This document shows, in pieces, positions 1 to 7,132 of a stretch of DNA of 25,783 nt (positions within the stretch are counted from its first letter, which is position 1; the number at the start of each line of letters is the position of its first letter). Source of the DNA: a virus; the IMG/VR virus record IMGVR_UViG_3300024301_000084, positions 1 through 25,783 of that record. One strand, written 5' to 3'. The notes below the pieces were generated by a model. The model searched no databases, was not told the origin of the DNA, and was given only the letters and a program-made list of their open reading frames with translations. Position numbers and translations under genes: made by a program.

Positions 1-2302
1 ATGCCTGTCCTGTTAGATTGTTTACCTTTAAGCCTGAAATTGTAAAAACAGCATCAGTGCCAGATGCAGGAGCATAATAAGGAACACCTGAAATATATTT
101 CATTGCTCCAGGTGTTTTTTCTGTTATTGTAGCACTGCTTACATCAATTGAAGGAAGGCTAGTCATATCATCATACACTACTGAAACATAATTTGTTGGA
201 CCTGTTACAGTGTGTTCCATTGCTTGATCGTTTACACCAACACTATATGTGCTGGTTAAAGCACCTGTAAGTTTTGCGTCAAATGTTTGATAAAAACCTG
301 TAGGATATGTTGCTGCACTAATTGTATCATGAACATCTCCTTGCCCACTAATAATAAGTTTATCAAATGTTCCGTTTTCATTTAATGTTGTAGTAAATGT
401 TTTATTACCGCTGTCTACACCATTGATATATGCTGTTACTGTTCCGCTTGCGCCGTCATAAACATTGTTAAGGACATTTGTGTCAATAGTTCCACTAGTA
501 TAACGTCTAGCAGTTGTTGTTTGTAGACTATCGCCTGCGCTCAGTGGATTACTATCACTGTTGTCTGTAAACCCTGCAGCGAGTCTTGGGCTTGTACCTT
601 GATACGCATCTGCTAATGAAAGAGGTTGTAATCTCATCTGATTAGTAATAGGCGCACTTGGCACATTGTTAACTTGTACTGTAATACTATTATCCGTATC
701 TGTTTGAGCTGTAATATCAGGTGTGCCCGTTGCTGTAAATGTTAAATTATAGTTACCAGCAGTAATACTTGAGTCATTAAAGTCTAATTCTAAATCAGTT
801 CCCACATAACCAGGTGCACCTACTGTATTAGGAAAATTAGCAAATGGAACTGGTAACGGCCAAGTATAACTAAAACTATCAGCGTTTTGTGATGTATTTG
901 TTAAACGAAATAGGCCTCTGTTATTACCATTATAATCTGTTCCTTTATAAACATCATACTGGTTATCTCCACTCTTATTACTTGTATTAACTGCTGTTCC
1001 ACTAATATTTGCTCTAACATCTGGCTCTAAGTGTACTGTAAAATCAGATGTTACAAAAGGACTACTTCCATGTGAAGTAGTAAGTGTTAATCTACCTGTA
1101 TAATCTTTCGCGGTACCATTCGCCTGTTCGGATGAGGTTAATGTATATTTGTGTGTAATTGTTCTGCCATGATCACCTGATTGGTTGGTTCCAGCGTTAA
1201 CTGTTGAAGTTGTTCCATCGCCCCATGTATAAACATATTGACTACCATGTGTACTATAATTACCCACGGTAGTTTCTGTATTATTTGTAAATGTTACTGT
1301 TAAACCAGCAGATGATTCTTCATTAATTCCAGTTGTAATATCTTGTGAAATTTCAGGAGTATGATCATCGTATATTTTATATGTAATACTATCACTAAGT
1401 GGTACTACCCCAGGTGTTGCAGTGGAGTGGCTATCTAATGTTAATGTAACTACTTTAGTAATATCTGCTTCATTGCTTGCAGCAAATACATGTGCAAATC
1501 TACCACCACCTACACCGCCTGCTTGACTGTCTGCTGTAATTGTTGCTGTAGTTCCATCATTAAAATTCCATGTATATTGTACTGATGCGCCATTAGTATA
1601 AGTTGTTGTATTTTCAAAATATACAGTATCGCCATCGTCCCACTGTGTAATAGGACTTCCGCCTGTTGGGTTTGCATACGCCGCAAAACTGACTTCTGGA
1701 TCTGGAGTATAAACTGTAACGTATGATTGTCTTTCCCTACTAGCAGTACTTCCACTGCCTGTGCCGCCATCATTATATGCTGTTACTGTGACGTCAAAAG
1801 GACTTCCTGTATTAGTGCTATATGTATGTGAAGGTGTTGTACTTGTTGTTGCAGTAGTTGTTGATCCATCACCCCAATCAATTGTATATCTATTAGGATT
1901 TCCTACAGATGTAATAGTTAAATTAACTGTAATACCTGCGCCGCCAACCAGTGGCGTGCCTGTAAAATCTACACTTTTAACAAATGTGTTATTACGAATA
2001 TTTTCTATTGTTTCGTTTAGATCATCAATAGCATCTGTAATTGTTTGACCCGTGGAAAATTGCGTATAAGCGCCGTCACCAAATGTCCCATCTGCAGGTG
2101 TTCCTAAAGAAAGATTTCCACCACTTCCTGATTGTGAATCTACATACGCTTTAGTGGTTAAATCTTGAGGATCGGTTGGATCACTGGCATTCTTAACCTG
2201 CTTTGCAGATACATCGACATTTCCTGTAGACCCTGCATCCAGTACTAGATCATTATCGTCTGCTTTTAATGTGTTATTTGCATGGTTTATATTAATCGGC
2301 AA
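1..2302 (-). CDS. Large PKD-domain tail/adhesin-like structural protein (3' end outside window)
   Basis: The minus frame is open from 2302 to the window edge (767 codons, incomplete C-terminus). I chose a TTG start at 2300-2302 because an AGGA Shine-Dalgarno sits 9 nt upstream and no in-frame ATG lies near. Residues 41-55 carry the DPTD-x-QD-x3-TKAYVD motif common in phage tail-fibre N-termini. At least three PKD-type beta domains follow: about 110-198 (WGDG at 143-146), 203-312 (WNFNDG at 245-250) and 318-420 (WGDG at 360-363). Beyond them are more Thr/Asn/Gly-rich beta-type segments. PKD domains are usually extracellular binding or spacer modules, so a virion-surface receptor-binding or decoration role is inferred. 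It lies just downstream of a fibre-like gene. No enzymatic motif is visible. Confidence 0.8.
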   Translation of the reverse strand, partial: MPININHANNTLKADDNDLVLDAGSTGNVDVSAKQVKNASDPTDPQDLTTKAYVDSQSGSGGNLSLGTPADGTFGDGAYTQFSTGQTITDAIDDLNETIENIRNNTFVKSVDFTGTPLVGGAGITVNLTITSVGNPNRYTIDWGDGSTTTATTSTTPSHTYSTNTGSPFDVTVTAYNDGGTGSGSTASRERQSYVTVYTPDPEVSFAAYANPTGGSPITQWDDGDTVYFENTTTYTNGASVQYTWNFNDGTTATITADSQAGGVGGGRFAHVFAASNEADITKVVTLTLDSHSTATPGVVPLSDSITYKIYDDHTPEISQDITTGINEESSAGLTVTFTNNTETTVGNYSTHGSQYVYTWGDGTTSTVNAGTNQSGDHGRTITHKYTLTSSEQANGTAKDYTGRLTLTTSHGSSPFVTSDFTVHLEPDVRANISGTAVNTSNKSGDNQYDVYKGTDYNGNNRGLFRLTNTSQNADSFSYTWPLPVPFANFPNTVGAPGYVGTDLELDFNDSSITAGNYNLTFTATGTPDITAQTDTDNSITVQVNNVPSAPITNQMRLQPLSLADAYQGTSPRLAAGFTDNSDSNPLSAGDSLQTTTARRYTSGTIDTNVLNNVYDGASGTVTAYINGVDSGNKTFTTTLNENGTFDKLIISGQGDVHDTISAATYPTGFYQTFDAKLTGALTSTYSVGVNDQAMEHTVTGPTNYVSVVYDDMTSLPSIDVSSATITEKTPGAMKYISGVPYYAPASGTDAVFTISGLKVNNLTGQA

Positions 2303-2335
2303 CTTATAAAATCCTCGTAATTTTCTATACTAGTT

Positions 2336-2342
2336 GTATTTA
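2336..2342 (-). promoter_or_regulatory. Putative late promoter (TAAATAC element)
   Basis: The minus strand reads CTAAATAC 33 nt before the TTG start of the PKD-domain gene. It resembles the T4 late -10 element TATAAATA. The same heptamer recurs at similar distances before other structural genes here. It lies in the gap between the two tail genes. Activity is inferred. Confidence 0.5.
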
Positions 2343-2344
2343 GT

Positions 2345-2995
2345 TTATATCACTGTTGTTCTAAAAACAGAAATTATATGCCAACCTGTTGAATGATATA
2401 TCAATTGGGCACTATCTCCTATATTAGTAAATCTAATACTGGTGAAACCAACAGCATTAGTTGGCGTCACTGTAACAGGTGAACTTGGTGACGAAATTGT
2501 TATAAAATTTTTAACAAATCCATTTTCAGCATCTGCTAACGAAATAGTTGCATTCGTAGCAGTTTGAATCATATCAGTTTGATAATCTAAACTTGCTGAT
2601 GTTATACAATCTATAAATTGAGGTGATATTACATTTTTTGTGTAAATTTTATTCCAAGTCGACGATACTGAGCCGAGGTTATATGTTTCTGTTGTGCTAG
2701 GTATTACGTCACTACTGACGTTTGCACCAAGTGTCAAACTGCCACTTGCATTACCTAAAGTTACAACGTCTCCGTTTGCAATAAATGTTCCACCCACATA
2801 CGAGTTACCTGCAACGTAACTGCCACCAGCAACATTTAATGCTACATCGGAAAGCGCATAATTAGGTGGAATTGCTGTTAAATTAATATCATCCGTATTA
2901 TCAATTCTAACTTTTCCTAATTCTAAGTTACCATCTGCTGATATTGAACCATTGACAATAAATTCTCCATTATCCGGATTAATCACTGTAGCCAT
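2345..2995 (-). CDS. Small tail-fibre-like structural protein
   Basis: 216 aa. The N-terminal half is a low-complexity Gly/Asn/Val/Ser region with short beta-type repeats (GGSYVAGNSYVGGTFIANG, then GSLTLGANV), suggesting a beta-helix or trimeric shaft. At about residue 105 the text YNLGS-x3-TWNKIYT matches the short W-containing repeat often seen in phage fibre and baseplate-fibre proteins. The C-terminal part has beta-strand-like patterns (FTNIGDSAQLIYHSTGWHIIS), typical of a small tip domain. GGAGA lies 7 nt before the ATG. It sits between the capsid gene and the PKD-domain gene, so both may belong to one fibre or head-decoration unit. I do not recognise a specific family; the structural role is inferred. 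Confidence 0.7.
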   Translation of the reverse strand: MATVINPDNGEFIVNGSISADGNLELGKVRIDNTDDINLTAIPPNYALSDVALNVAGGSYVAGNSYVGGTFIANGDVVTLGNASGSLTLGANVSSDVIPSTTETYNLGSVSSTWNKIYTKNVISPQFIDCITSASLDYQTDMIQTATNATISLADAENGFVKNFITISSPSSPVTVTPTNAVGFTSIRFTNIGDSAQLIYHSTGWHIISVFRTTVI

Positions 2996-3025
2996 TATAA
3001 ATCTCCAAATATATACAATTATAAT

Positions 3026-3032
3026 GTATTTA
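3026..3032 (-). promoter_or_regulatory. Putative late promoter (TAAATAC element)
   Basis: The minus strand reads CTAAATAC 30 nt before the ATG of the small fibre-like gene, just beyond the terminator that follows gp23. This placement would restart transcription for the two tail genes. Confidence 0.5.
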
Positions 3033-3047
3033 GTTAAATGTACTCAT

Positions 3048-3077
3048 AAAAAAACAGGGTGCGGAGCACCCTGTTTT
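3048..3077 (-). terminator. Rho-independent terminator after gp23
   Basis: On the minus strand a perfect 12-bp stem (AAAACAGGGTGC with GCACCCTGTTTT) closes a 3-nt loop and runs into a tract of T residues (A tract at 3048-3054 on the plus strand). It starts about 20 nt after the gp23 stop codon. It should end the head-gene transcript. Confidence 0.9.
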
Positions 3078-3098
3078 CTAATTTATATTAAGCAAATC

Positions 3099-4262
3099 TT
3101 ACTGGAATGACAATGCGCCAGAGTTAACAGCAATCTTGCTTAGGTAGTCAGCAGCATTACCAAGAGATGAAGCCTGGTTGCTTAGTTCAACATAACCATA
3201 ACGTGTCATGAATGATACGACTGGTTCGAATGTTGATGGATCTAGTACTGTGCCAGATGACATTAGTGGAATGTATGGGCAATAGAATGCTGCCGCATCA
3301 ATTTCACCTTCGCCCTTGTAACCAACAAGAACGTTTGCGCTATCTGAAGCGTACTGGTTAACGAATACTTTCATTGTACCGTTTAGTGTACCAACGAATT
3401 TAGTATTTGTTGGAGCCTCGAAAGGACCTTCAGTTGTTCTTGCGAACGCTGAAGTTGTTGCACTTTGTAGTACTGTTAGAATTGTTGGTGAAACAACAAC
3501 CCAGTTACCAGCGCCACGACGTGTTCTAGCAGCAATTAAGTTTGCTGAACGGTTGATTAGAACCGCTAGAGCTGCGTGTTGGTCACCAACGAATGTTGGA
3601 GTACCTGAAACTGTACCTTGGTTGTATGTATCAGTTGCTGTACCAGCAAGTGTATCTAGGCTACTTAGGATTTCCTGATCGATTTCAGCAGTAATTTCCT
3701 GAGCTAGTGCTTGCATGATTTCTGCTTCAACATCTAGACCATGCATAGACTGTGCGTCTTGTGCAGCTTCGAAAGTCCAACGTGCTGATAGTTTGCGTGT
3801 CTTCGCTTCTACTGTCTGCTTTAGAACCTGGATGCTCATTGCACGACCACCGTCTGCTTCATATGCTGAAGTAGAGTCTGCCTTACCAGATGATGCATTA
3901 CCAGAATAACCGTTTGCAATAGCAAATGGTGATAGTGCTTCGTCACCAGCTGCAACACCTGCTGCTGATTCACTGTAGCGAACACGTAGAGTGTGAATTT
4001 GTCCTACTGGACCTTGCATTGGCTGAACGCCAACTAGTTCGTTAGCGATGACTGTTGGCATCACACGACGAATTACTGGAAGGATAACTTTGTTAAGTGT
4101 AGCAATGTTACCTGCCATTGTTGTGCCTGAGGCTGCTGTTTCTGTTAGGTAGCTCTTTGTATTTTCAAGAACTGATTCCATAACCTGCTTTTTGCTGCCT
4201 GTAAGACCATCTGTTAGGGCAGTTTTAGTTACGTCCCAATTTTCAAATAGTTTCTGTGACAT
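3099..4262 (-). CDS. gp23: Major capsid protein gp23
   Basis: 387 aa; the main hexameric shell protein of the head. Residues around 60-100 contain the family hallmark: VIRRVMP, then NELVGVQPMQGPVGQIHTLR and an RYSE segment, closely like T4 gp23 around its VGVQPM-GPVG-IF-L stretch. It is shorter than T4 gp23 (521 aa), as in many marine T4-like phages. A possible gp21 cleavage site is LTE41-T42, which fits the T4 (I/L)-x-E rule; cleavage would remove about 41 residues. A good ribosome site (AAGGAG) precedes the ATG. It is last in the run gp20-gp21-gp22-gp23 and is followed by a strong terminator, as expected for a highly expressed gene. Confidence 0.97.
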   Translation of the reverse strand: MSQKLFENWDVTKTALTDGLTGSKKQVMESVLENTKSYLTETAASGTTMAGNIATLNKVILPVIRRVMPTVIANELVGVQPMQGPVGQIHTLRVRYSESAAGVAAGDEALSPFAIANGYSGNASSGKADSTSAYEADGGRAMSIQVLKQTVEAKTRKLSARWTFEAAQDAQSMHGLDVEAEIMQALAQEITAEIDQEILSSLDTLAGTATDTYNQGTVSGTPTFVGDQHAALAVLINRSANLIAARTRRGAGNWVVVSPTILTVLQSATTSAFARTTEGPFEAPTNTKFVGTLNGTMKVFVNQYASDSANVLVGYKGEGEIDAAAFYCPYIPLMSSGTVLDPSTFEPVVSFMTRYGYVELSNQASSLGNAADYLSKIAVNSGALSFQ

Positions 4263-4278
4263 TTTGGTATACTCCTTA

Positions 4279-5373
4279 TTAATTGATACCTGCTAATTTT
4301 TTAAGGTTAATAATTTCAGCATCGCTCTCAGAATTCTGTGTGCGAGCCTTGTTACCTGTAATCTCAGTCTTCTGAGATTCATTTAGTGTTTGCGCTTTTG
4401 ATTCTTTAACTGATTCATTTAGAACAGTTGGTAGATACTTGTTATATGCTACTTTCAGTTTATCTGTTTTCACACTCTCAAGTAAATTACTCATCAATTC
4501 ACGCTTATCTTTTGCAAGTGGACTTAAAAGATCTGCAAGGACATAAGCACGTTCGTTTGCTTCAGCAATACGACTTGCTTTCTTCTCTGCTTTTTCAATT
4601 AATTCCTGCTTCTCAGCAATTTGGTTAGTTGATTCTTCTAATTTAATAGTTAAATCTTTAACCTGCTGAGAAAGTTTAGAAACTTGTGTACCGTCTGCTA
4701 AGTGAGAGCCCATGAACTCAGTTGCAAAAGTTTCGAAGATCTTACGACCAAACATATTTTCTTTTGCTTTCTGAATATCTTCTTTCAAAGTACCTAGTTC
4801 TTTTGTTAATGTTTCATCAACAATATTTGCTAGTTTTGTAGAAGCCTTTTCAATAAACTTCGCTTTAGCCTCGGCAATCATTTCCTTACCTTCTTTCACC
4901 AATTTGACTTTCTGCTCTAGAAGGTCTTTTTTGTCTTGGTGGAAATCATTAAGTTCTGATGTTAGTTGCTCCATAACAAAGCCTTCTAACATTTCAAAGT
5001 TGCTTTCTTGTAACTTACGATCATCACGTAATTCTTGGATTTCCTTTTTAAGGGTTTCCATTACAAATTGATCTAAAAGTTTTGCATGTTCTGCAATTTG
5101 TGCTTGATAATGAACTTTTGCAGCAACGGCAGCTTTTTTATCTTCACTAAATTCCTCTAGTTCAGATTTAATGGTATCACCTAGCATTGCATCTAGTGCT
5201 TCTACCATCTGCTCTTTGTCTGTTTCATATCTTTGTGCAAATTCTTCACGAAGTTCAAATGTAATTTCTTCGCGAGCTTCTGCTAATTTTGCTTCCCATG
5301 CTTCAGTAAGAGTGCTACGCACTTCTTCTGAAAGCACTTCTGAACTTAGGAGTTGTTCGATTGCATGAGCCAT
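4279..5373 (-). CDS. gp22: Prohead core scaffolding protein gp22
   Basis: 364 aa. Its position between the protease and capsid genes is the T4 position of gene 22, whose product forms the inner scaffold removed by gp21 during maturation. The sequence is almost wholly charged and helical, rich in Glu, Lys and Ala with heptad-like patterns, consistent with long coiled coils. Several (I/L)-x-E motifs that gp21 could cut are visible: LTE near residue 24, and LNE twice in the last 55 residues. It is longer than T4 gp22 (269 aa), and residues about 80-200 repeat a pattern of EL-x-DF/DDR-K-x-L motifs. GGAGAA precedes the ATG. The call rests on position and composition; scaffold sequences diverge quickly. 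Confidence 0.85.
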   Translation of the reverse strand: MAHAIEQLLSSEVLSEEVRSTLTEAWEAKLAEAREEITFELREEFAQRYETDKEQMVEALDAMLGDTIKSELEEFSEDKKAAVAAKVHYQAQIAEHAKLLDQFVMETLKKEIQELRDDRKLQESNFEMLEGFVMEQLTSELNDFHQDKKDLLEQKVKLVKEGKEMIAEAKAKFIEKASTKLANIVDETLTKELGTLKEDIQKAKENMFGRKIFETFATEFMGSHLADGTQVSKLSQQVKDLTIKLEESTNQIAEKQELIEKAEKKASRIAEANERAYVLADLLSPLAKDKRELMSNLLESVKTDKLKVAYNKYLPTVLNESVKESKAQTLNESQKTEITGNKARTQNSESDAEIINLKKLAGIN

Positions 5374-6018
5374 TTACGTTCTCCTAATATTTAGGTTATT
5401 AATTAATCTAAGTACCTCTTCTTGAAGATACTTTTGTGCTTTAGTGTCATGGTTAGTAGCCTTAGCCACGTCCATTAAAATATTTCCACGCTTACCATTC
5501 ATAATCGCTTCATATAATGGATCTGGATAAGCATCCGGAGCACTAGGGTTAGCAACGATATCCACTGTTTGGATTTCGAAACCACTAACATTTCCACTTC
5601 CGTCTACTTCACCGCTACCTCTACTTGACACACCAAGCCTACACTTGTTTTCCAATAAGGTTTTGCAAATATTACCCATTGGGGTTGGTAGTAGTCTGAG
5701 GCGTCCCAAACCATCACTACCGTTCATCCACATTTTTTCAATAATGTGACTAACACGGTCTAGATTTACTTGTAAATCATCTGGATGATCCGCTTCACCT
5801 AATACTGAATATCCCTCATCAATTCGTGACTGAATATTTTTAACAGCCTTTGTAATTTCGTTTACAGGATATACACGTTGGTTTTGATTACGCTTATCTC
5901 CTTGCACAAAGATGCCTTCCATGAACAAGTTTTTGTTACCGTTTCCATCATCCTTAGACTCAACGACACAATTTGCTTGATCAAATGAAAGTTTTTCTAC
6001 AAGGGTTTTAGTAGCCAT
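5374..6018 (-). CDS. gp21: Prohead maturation protease gp21
   Basis: 214 aa serine protease of the herpesvirus-assemblin-like fold; it is assembled in the prohead core and cleaves scaffold and shell proteins after (I/L)-x-E. Landmarks are the substrate-side segment KRNQNQRVYP (42-51), the catalytic-histidine segment GEADHP (H78), and GVSSRGSGEVDG (129-140) with the nucleophilic serine at 131 or 132. The later EIQTVDIVANPSAPDA segment is also typical of the family. Length matches T4 gp21 (212 aa). Its stop is adjacent to the gp22 start. AAGGA precedes the ATG. Confidence 0.95.
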   Translation of the reverse strand: MATKTLVEKLSFDQANCVVESKDDGNGNKNLFMEGIFVQGDKRNQNQRVYPVNEITKAVKNIQSRIDEGYSVLGEADHPDDLQVNLDRVSHIIEKMWMNGSDGLGRLRLLPTPMGNICKTLLENKCRLGVSSRGSGEVDGSGNVSGFEIQTVDIVANPSAPDAYPDPLYEAIMNGKRGNILMDVAKATNHDTKAQKYLQEEVLRLINNLNIRRT

Positions 6019-6024
6019 AATCTA

Positions 6025-6810
6025 TTATCCTTTTGCCTTTGGCGCAGGTTTTAGATCTTTGACATCTTGTGGGTTGACTGCTTCCATCTTCTTTGCAGCT
6101 GGAGCCTTGCCACCCTTTTCAGCGCCGCCTTTAGACATCATATCATCACCTGATTTTTCACTGTCAACATGAGAGAACGGATCTTTCATACCAGGGCCTA
6201 CAGGACCTGCTTTACCGTCTGTGTTGTCAGGATGTGAAACAGAAACAGCAGAAAGTTTTGCTTCTTCTTCTAGAGTTTCCTCTTCAGATTCTTCAATTTC
6301 TTCATCTGCACTTTCAAAAGCAACTTCTTCTTCCATGTCATCTTCCATGTCCATGTCCATGTCGTCGCCTTCTTCGTCACCCATAATGTCAGCAAATGCT
6401 GCTTTTAGATCTGCCAATGCATCTTCAACATTTTGCATTGCTTCTTCAGCGTCAGGTGCTTCTTCATCACCTTCTTCTTCGCCGTCGATGGCTAATTCAA
6501 TTTCAGCATCATCCATATCTAGTTCACCTTCGTCTTCGTCTTCGGCTTCACCAAATGCTTCTTCTGCTTCAATTTCATCTTCATCTTCTTCAATGTCATC
6601 TAGGAAGTCGCCGGCTTCTTCATCACCGATTGCTTCTTCTAGATCTTCTTCTGCGATTTCGTCTTCAACGATTTCGTCTTGCTCTACGAGATCTGACCAG
6701 ATATCGCGAGCTTTCTCAACAAAAGCCTCATGTAATAGTGCAGATGCTTCATCTTTTTCACCATTAACTAGAGACTCAATTATTTGTCTATAACGATCTT
6801 GAGCACTCAT
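6025..6810 (-). CDS. Highly acidic prohead-core-like protein (gp68 position)
   Basis: 261 aa, with a central part (about 35-185) that is almost wholly Glu, Asp, Ala, Met and Gly. The first 35 residues form an amphipathic helix (QDRYRQIIESLVNGEKDEASALLHEAFVEK in pattern). The last 75 residues are Lys/Gly/Pro/Ala-rich. It lies between portal and protease genes, where T4 encodes small core proteins gp67 and gp68. A head-core role, perhaps packing against basic proteins or later removed by gp21 (LHE-A occurs near residue 28), is inferred from position and composition. Homology cannot be judged from low-complexity sequence. A strong AAGGAG ribosome site and a TAAATAC element precede it. Confidence 0.75.
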   Translation of the reverse strand: MSAQDRYRQIIESLVNGEKDEASALLHEAFVEKARDIWSDLVEQDEIVEDEIAEEDLEEAIGDEEAGDFLDDIEEDEDEIEAEEAFGEAEDEDEGELDMDDAEIELAIDGEEEGDEEAPDAEEAMQNVEDALADLKAAFADIMGDEEGDDMDMDMEDDMEEEVAFESADEEIEESEEETLEEEAKLSAVSVSHPDNTDGKAGPVGPGMKDPFSHVDSEKSGDDMMSKGGAEKGGKAPAAKKMEAVNPQDVKDLKPAPKAKG

Positions 6811-6845
6811 AATAATCTCCTTTTAATAGATAGGTTATAACATAT

Positions 6846-6852
6846 GTATTTA
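6846..6852 (-). promoter_or_regulatory. Putative late promoter (TAAATAC element)
   Basis: The minus strand reads TTAAATAC 35 nt before the ATG of the acidic protein. It comes directly after the hairpin terminator at 6877-6900, so it would start a separate transcript covering the acidic protein, gp21, gp22 and gp23. Confidence 0.5.
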
Positions 6853-6876
6853 AGATGTATTGGTTACAAATAAGGC

Positions 6877-6900
6877 AAAACGCGGTTAAAACCGCGTTTT
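6877..6900 (-). terminator. Hairpin terminator between small gp67-position gene and acidic gene
   Basis: An inverted repeat AAAACGCGG / CCGCGTTTT with a 6-nt loop lies about 30 nt after the stop of the small 67-aa gene. It has four T residues on the exit side on both strands, so termination may be partial and is possible in either direction. No gene needs it on the plus strand. Confidence 0.7.
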
Positions 6901-6928
6901 CGGTAGAAAATTTCTGTTTTGGTATATT

Positions 6929-7132
6929 TTATTCTTGAGGCGATGCGTTTCCGGCACCATATTGAATCTTCCACTGTTTTACTTGTTCAATATGTTCTAC
7001 TTTAGCGATTTCTCGCATTCCACGCATTTTATTCAAATGTTTAAGTGTAAGTTTAGGGCGTCTTGTATCATCAATTTCCCACTTATTGTATTCATCATTT
7101 TCTGCACTCTGTGCTATTTCACCAAATCTCAT
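6929..7132 (-). CDS. Small basic conserved-type protein in the gp67 position
   Basis: 67 aa. Residues 25-58 (RRPKLTLKHLNKMRGMREIAKVEH, then a WKIQYG ending) form a basic helix pattern seen in small genes next to gp20 in T4-like phages of proteobacteria, as far as I recall. Its ATG overlaps the gp20 stop in an ATGA tetranucleotide and is preceded by GAGGGA, so translation is probably coupled. T4 has gp67, a prohead core protein, at this place, but T4 gp67 is acidic, so equivalence is positional only. Confidence 0.65.
   Translation of the reverse strand: MRFGEIAQSAENDEYNKWEIDDTRRPKLTLKHLNKMRGMREIAKVEHIEQVKQWKIQYGAGNASPQE

Noticed and set aside
1510-1773. 87-codon minus-strand frame inside the PKD gene
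   Set aside because: It is out of frame with the 767-codon PKD reading frame, which is continuous through this stretch and contains recognisable domains.
5387-5393. TAAATAT on the minus strand as a late promoter for gp22
   Set aside because: It lies only 14 nt before the gp22 ATG, so the transcript would begin at or inside the ribosome site, and the final base differs from the constant C of the other elements.
6221-6793. 190-codon Ser-rich plus-strand frame opposite the acidic gene
   Set aside because: It is the complement of GAA/GAT/GAC-rich coding sequence, which reads as Ser and stays open by composition. It has no ribosome site, and the minus-strand gene has position and signals.
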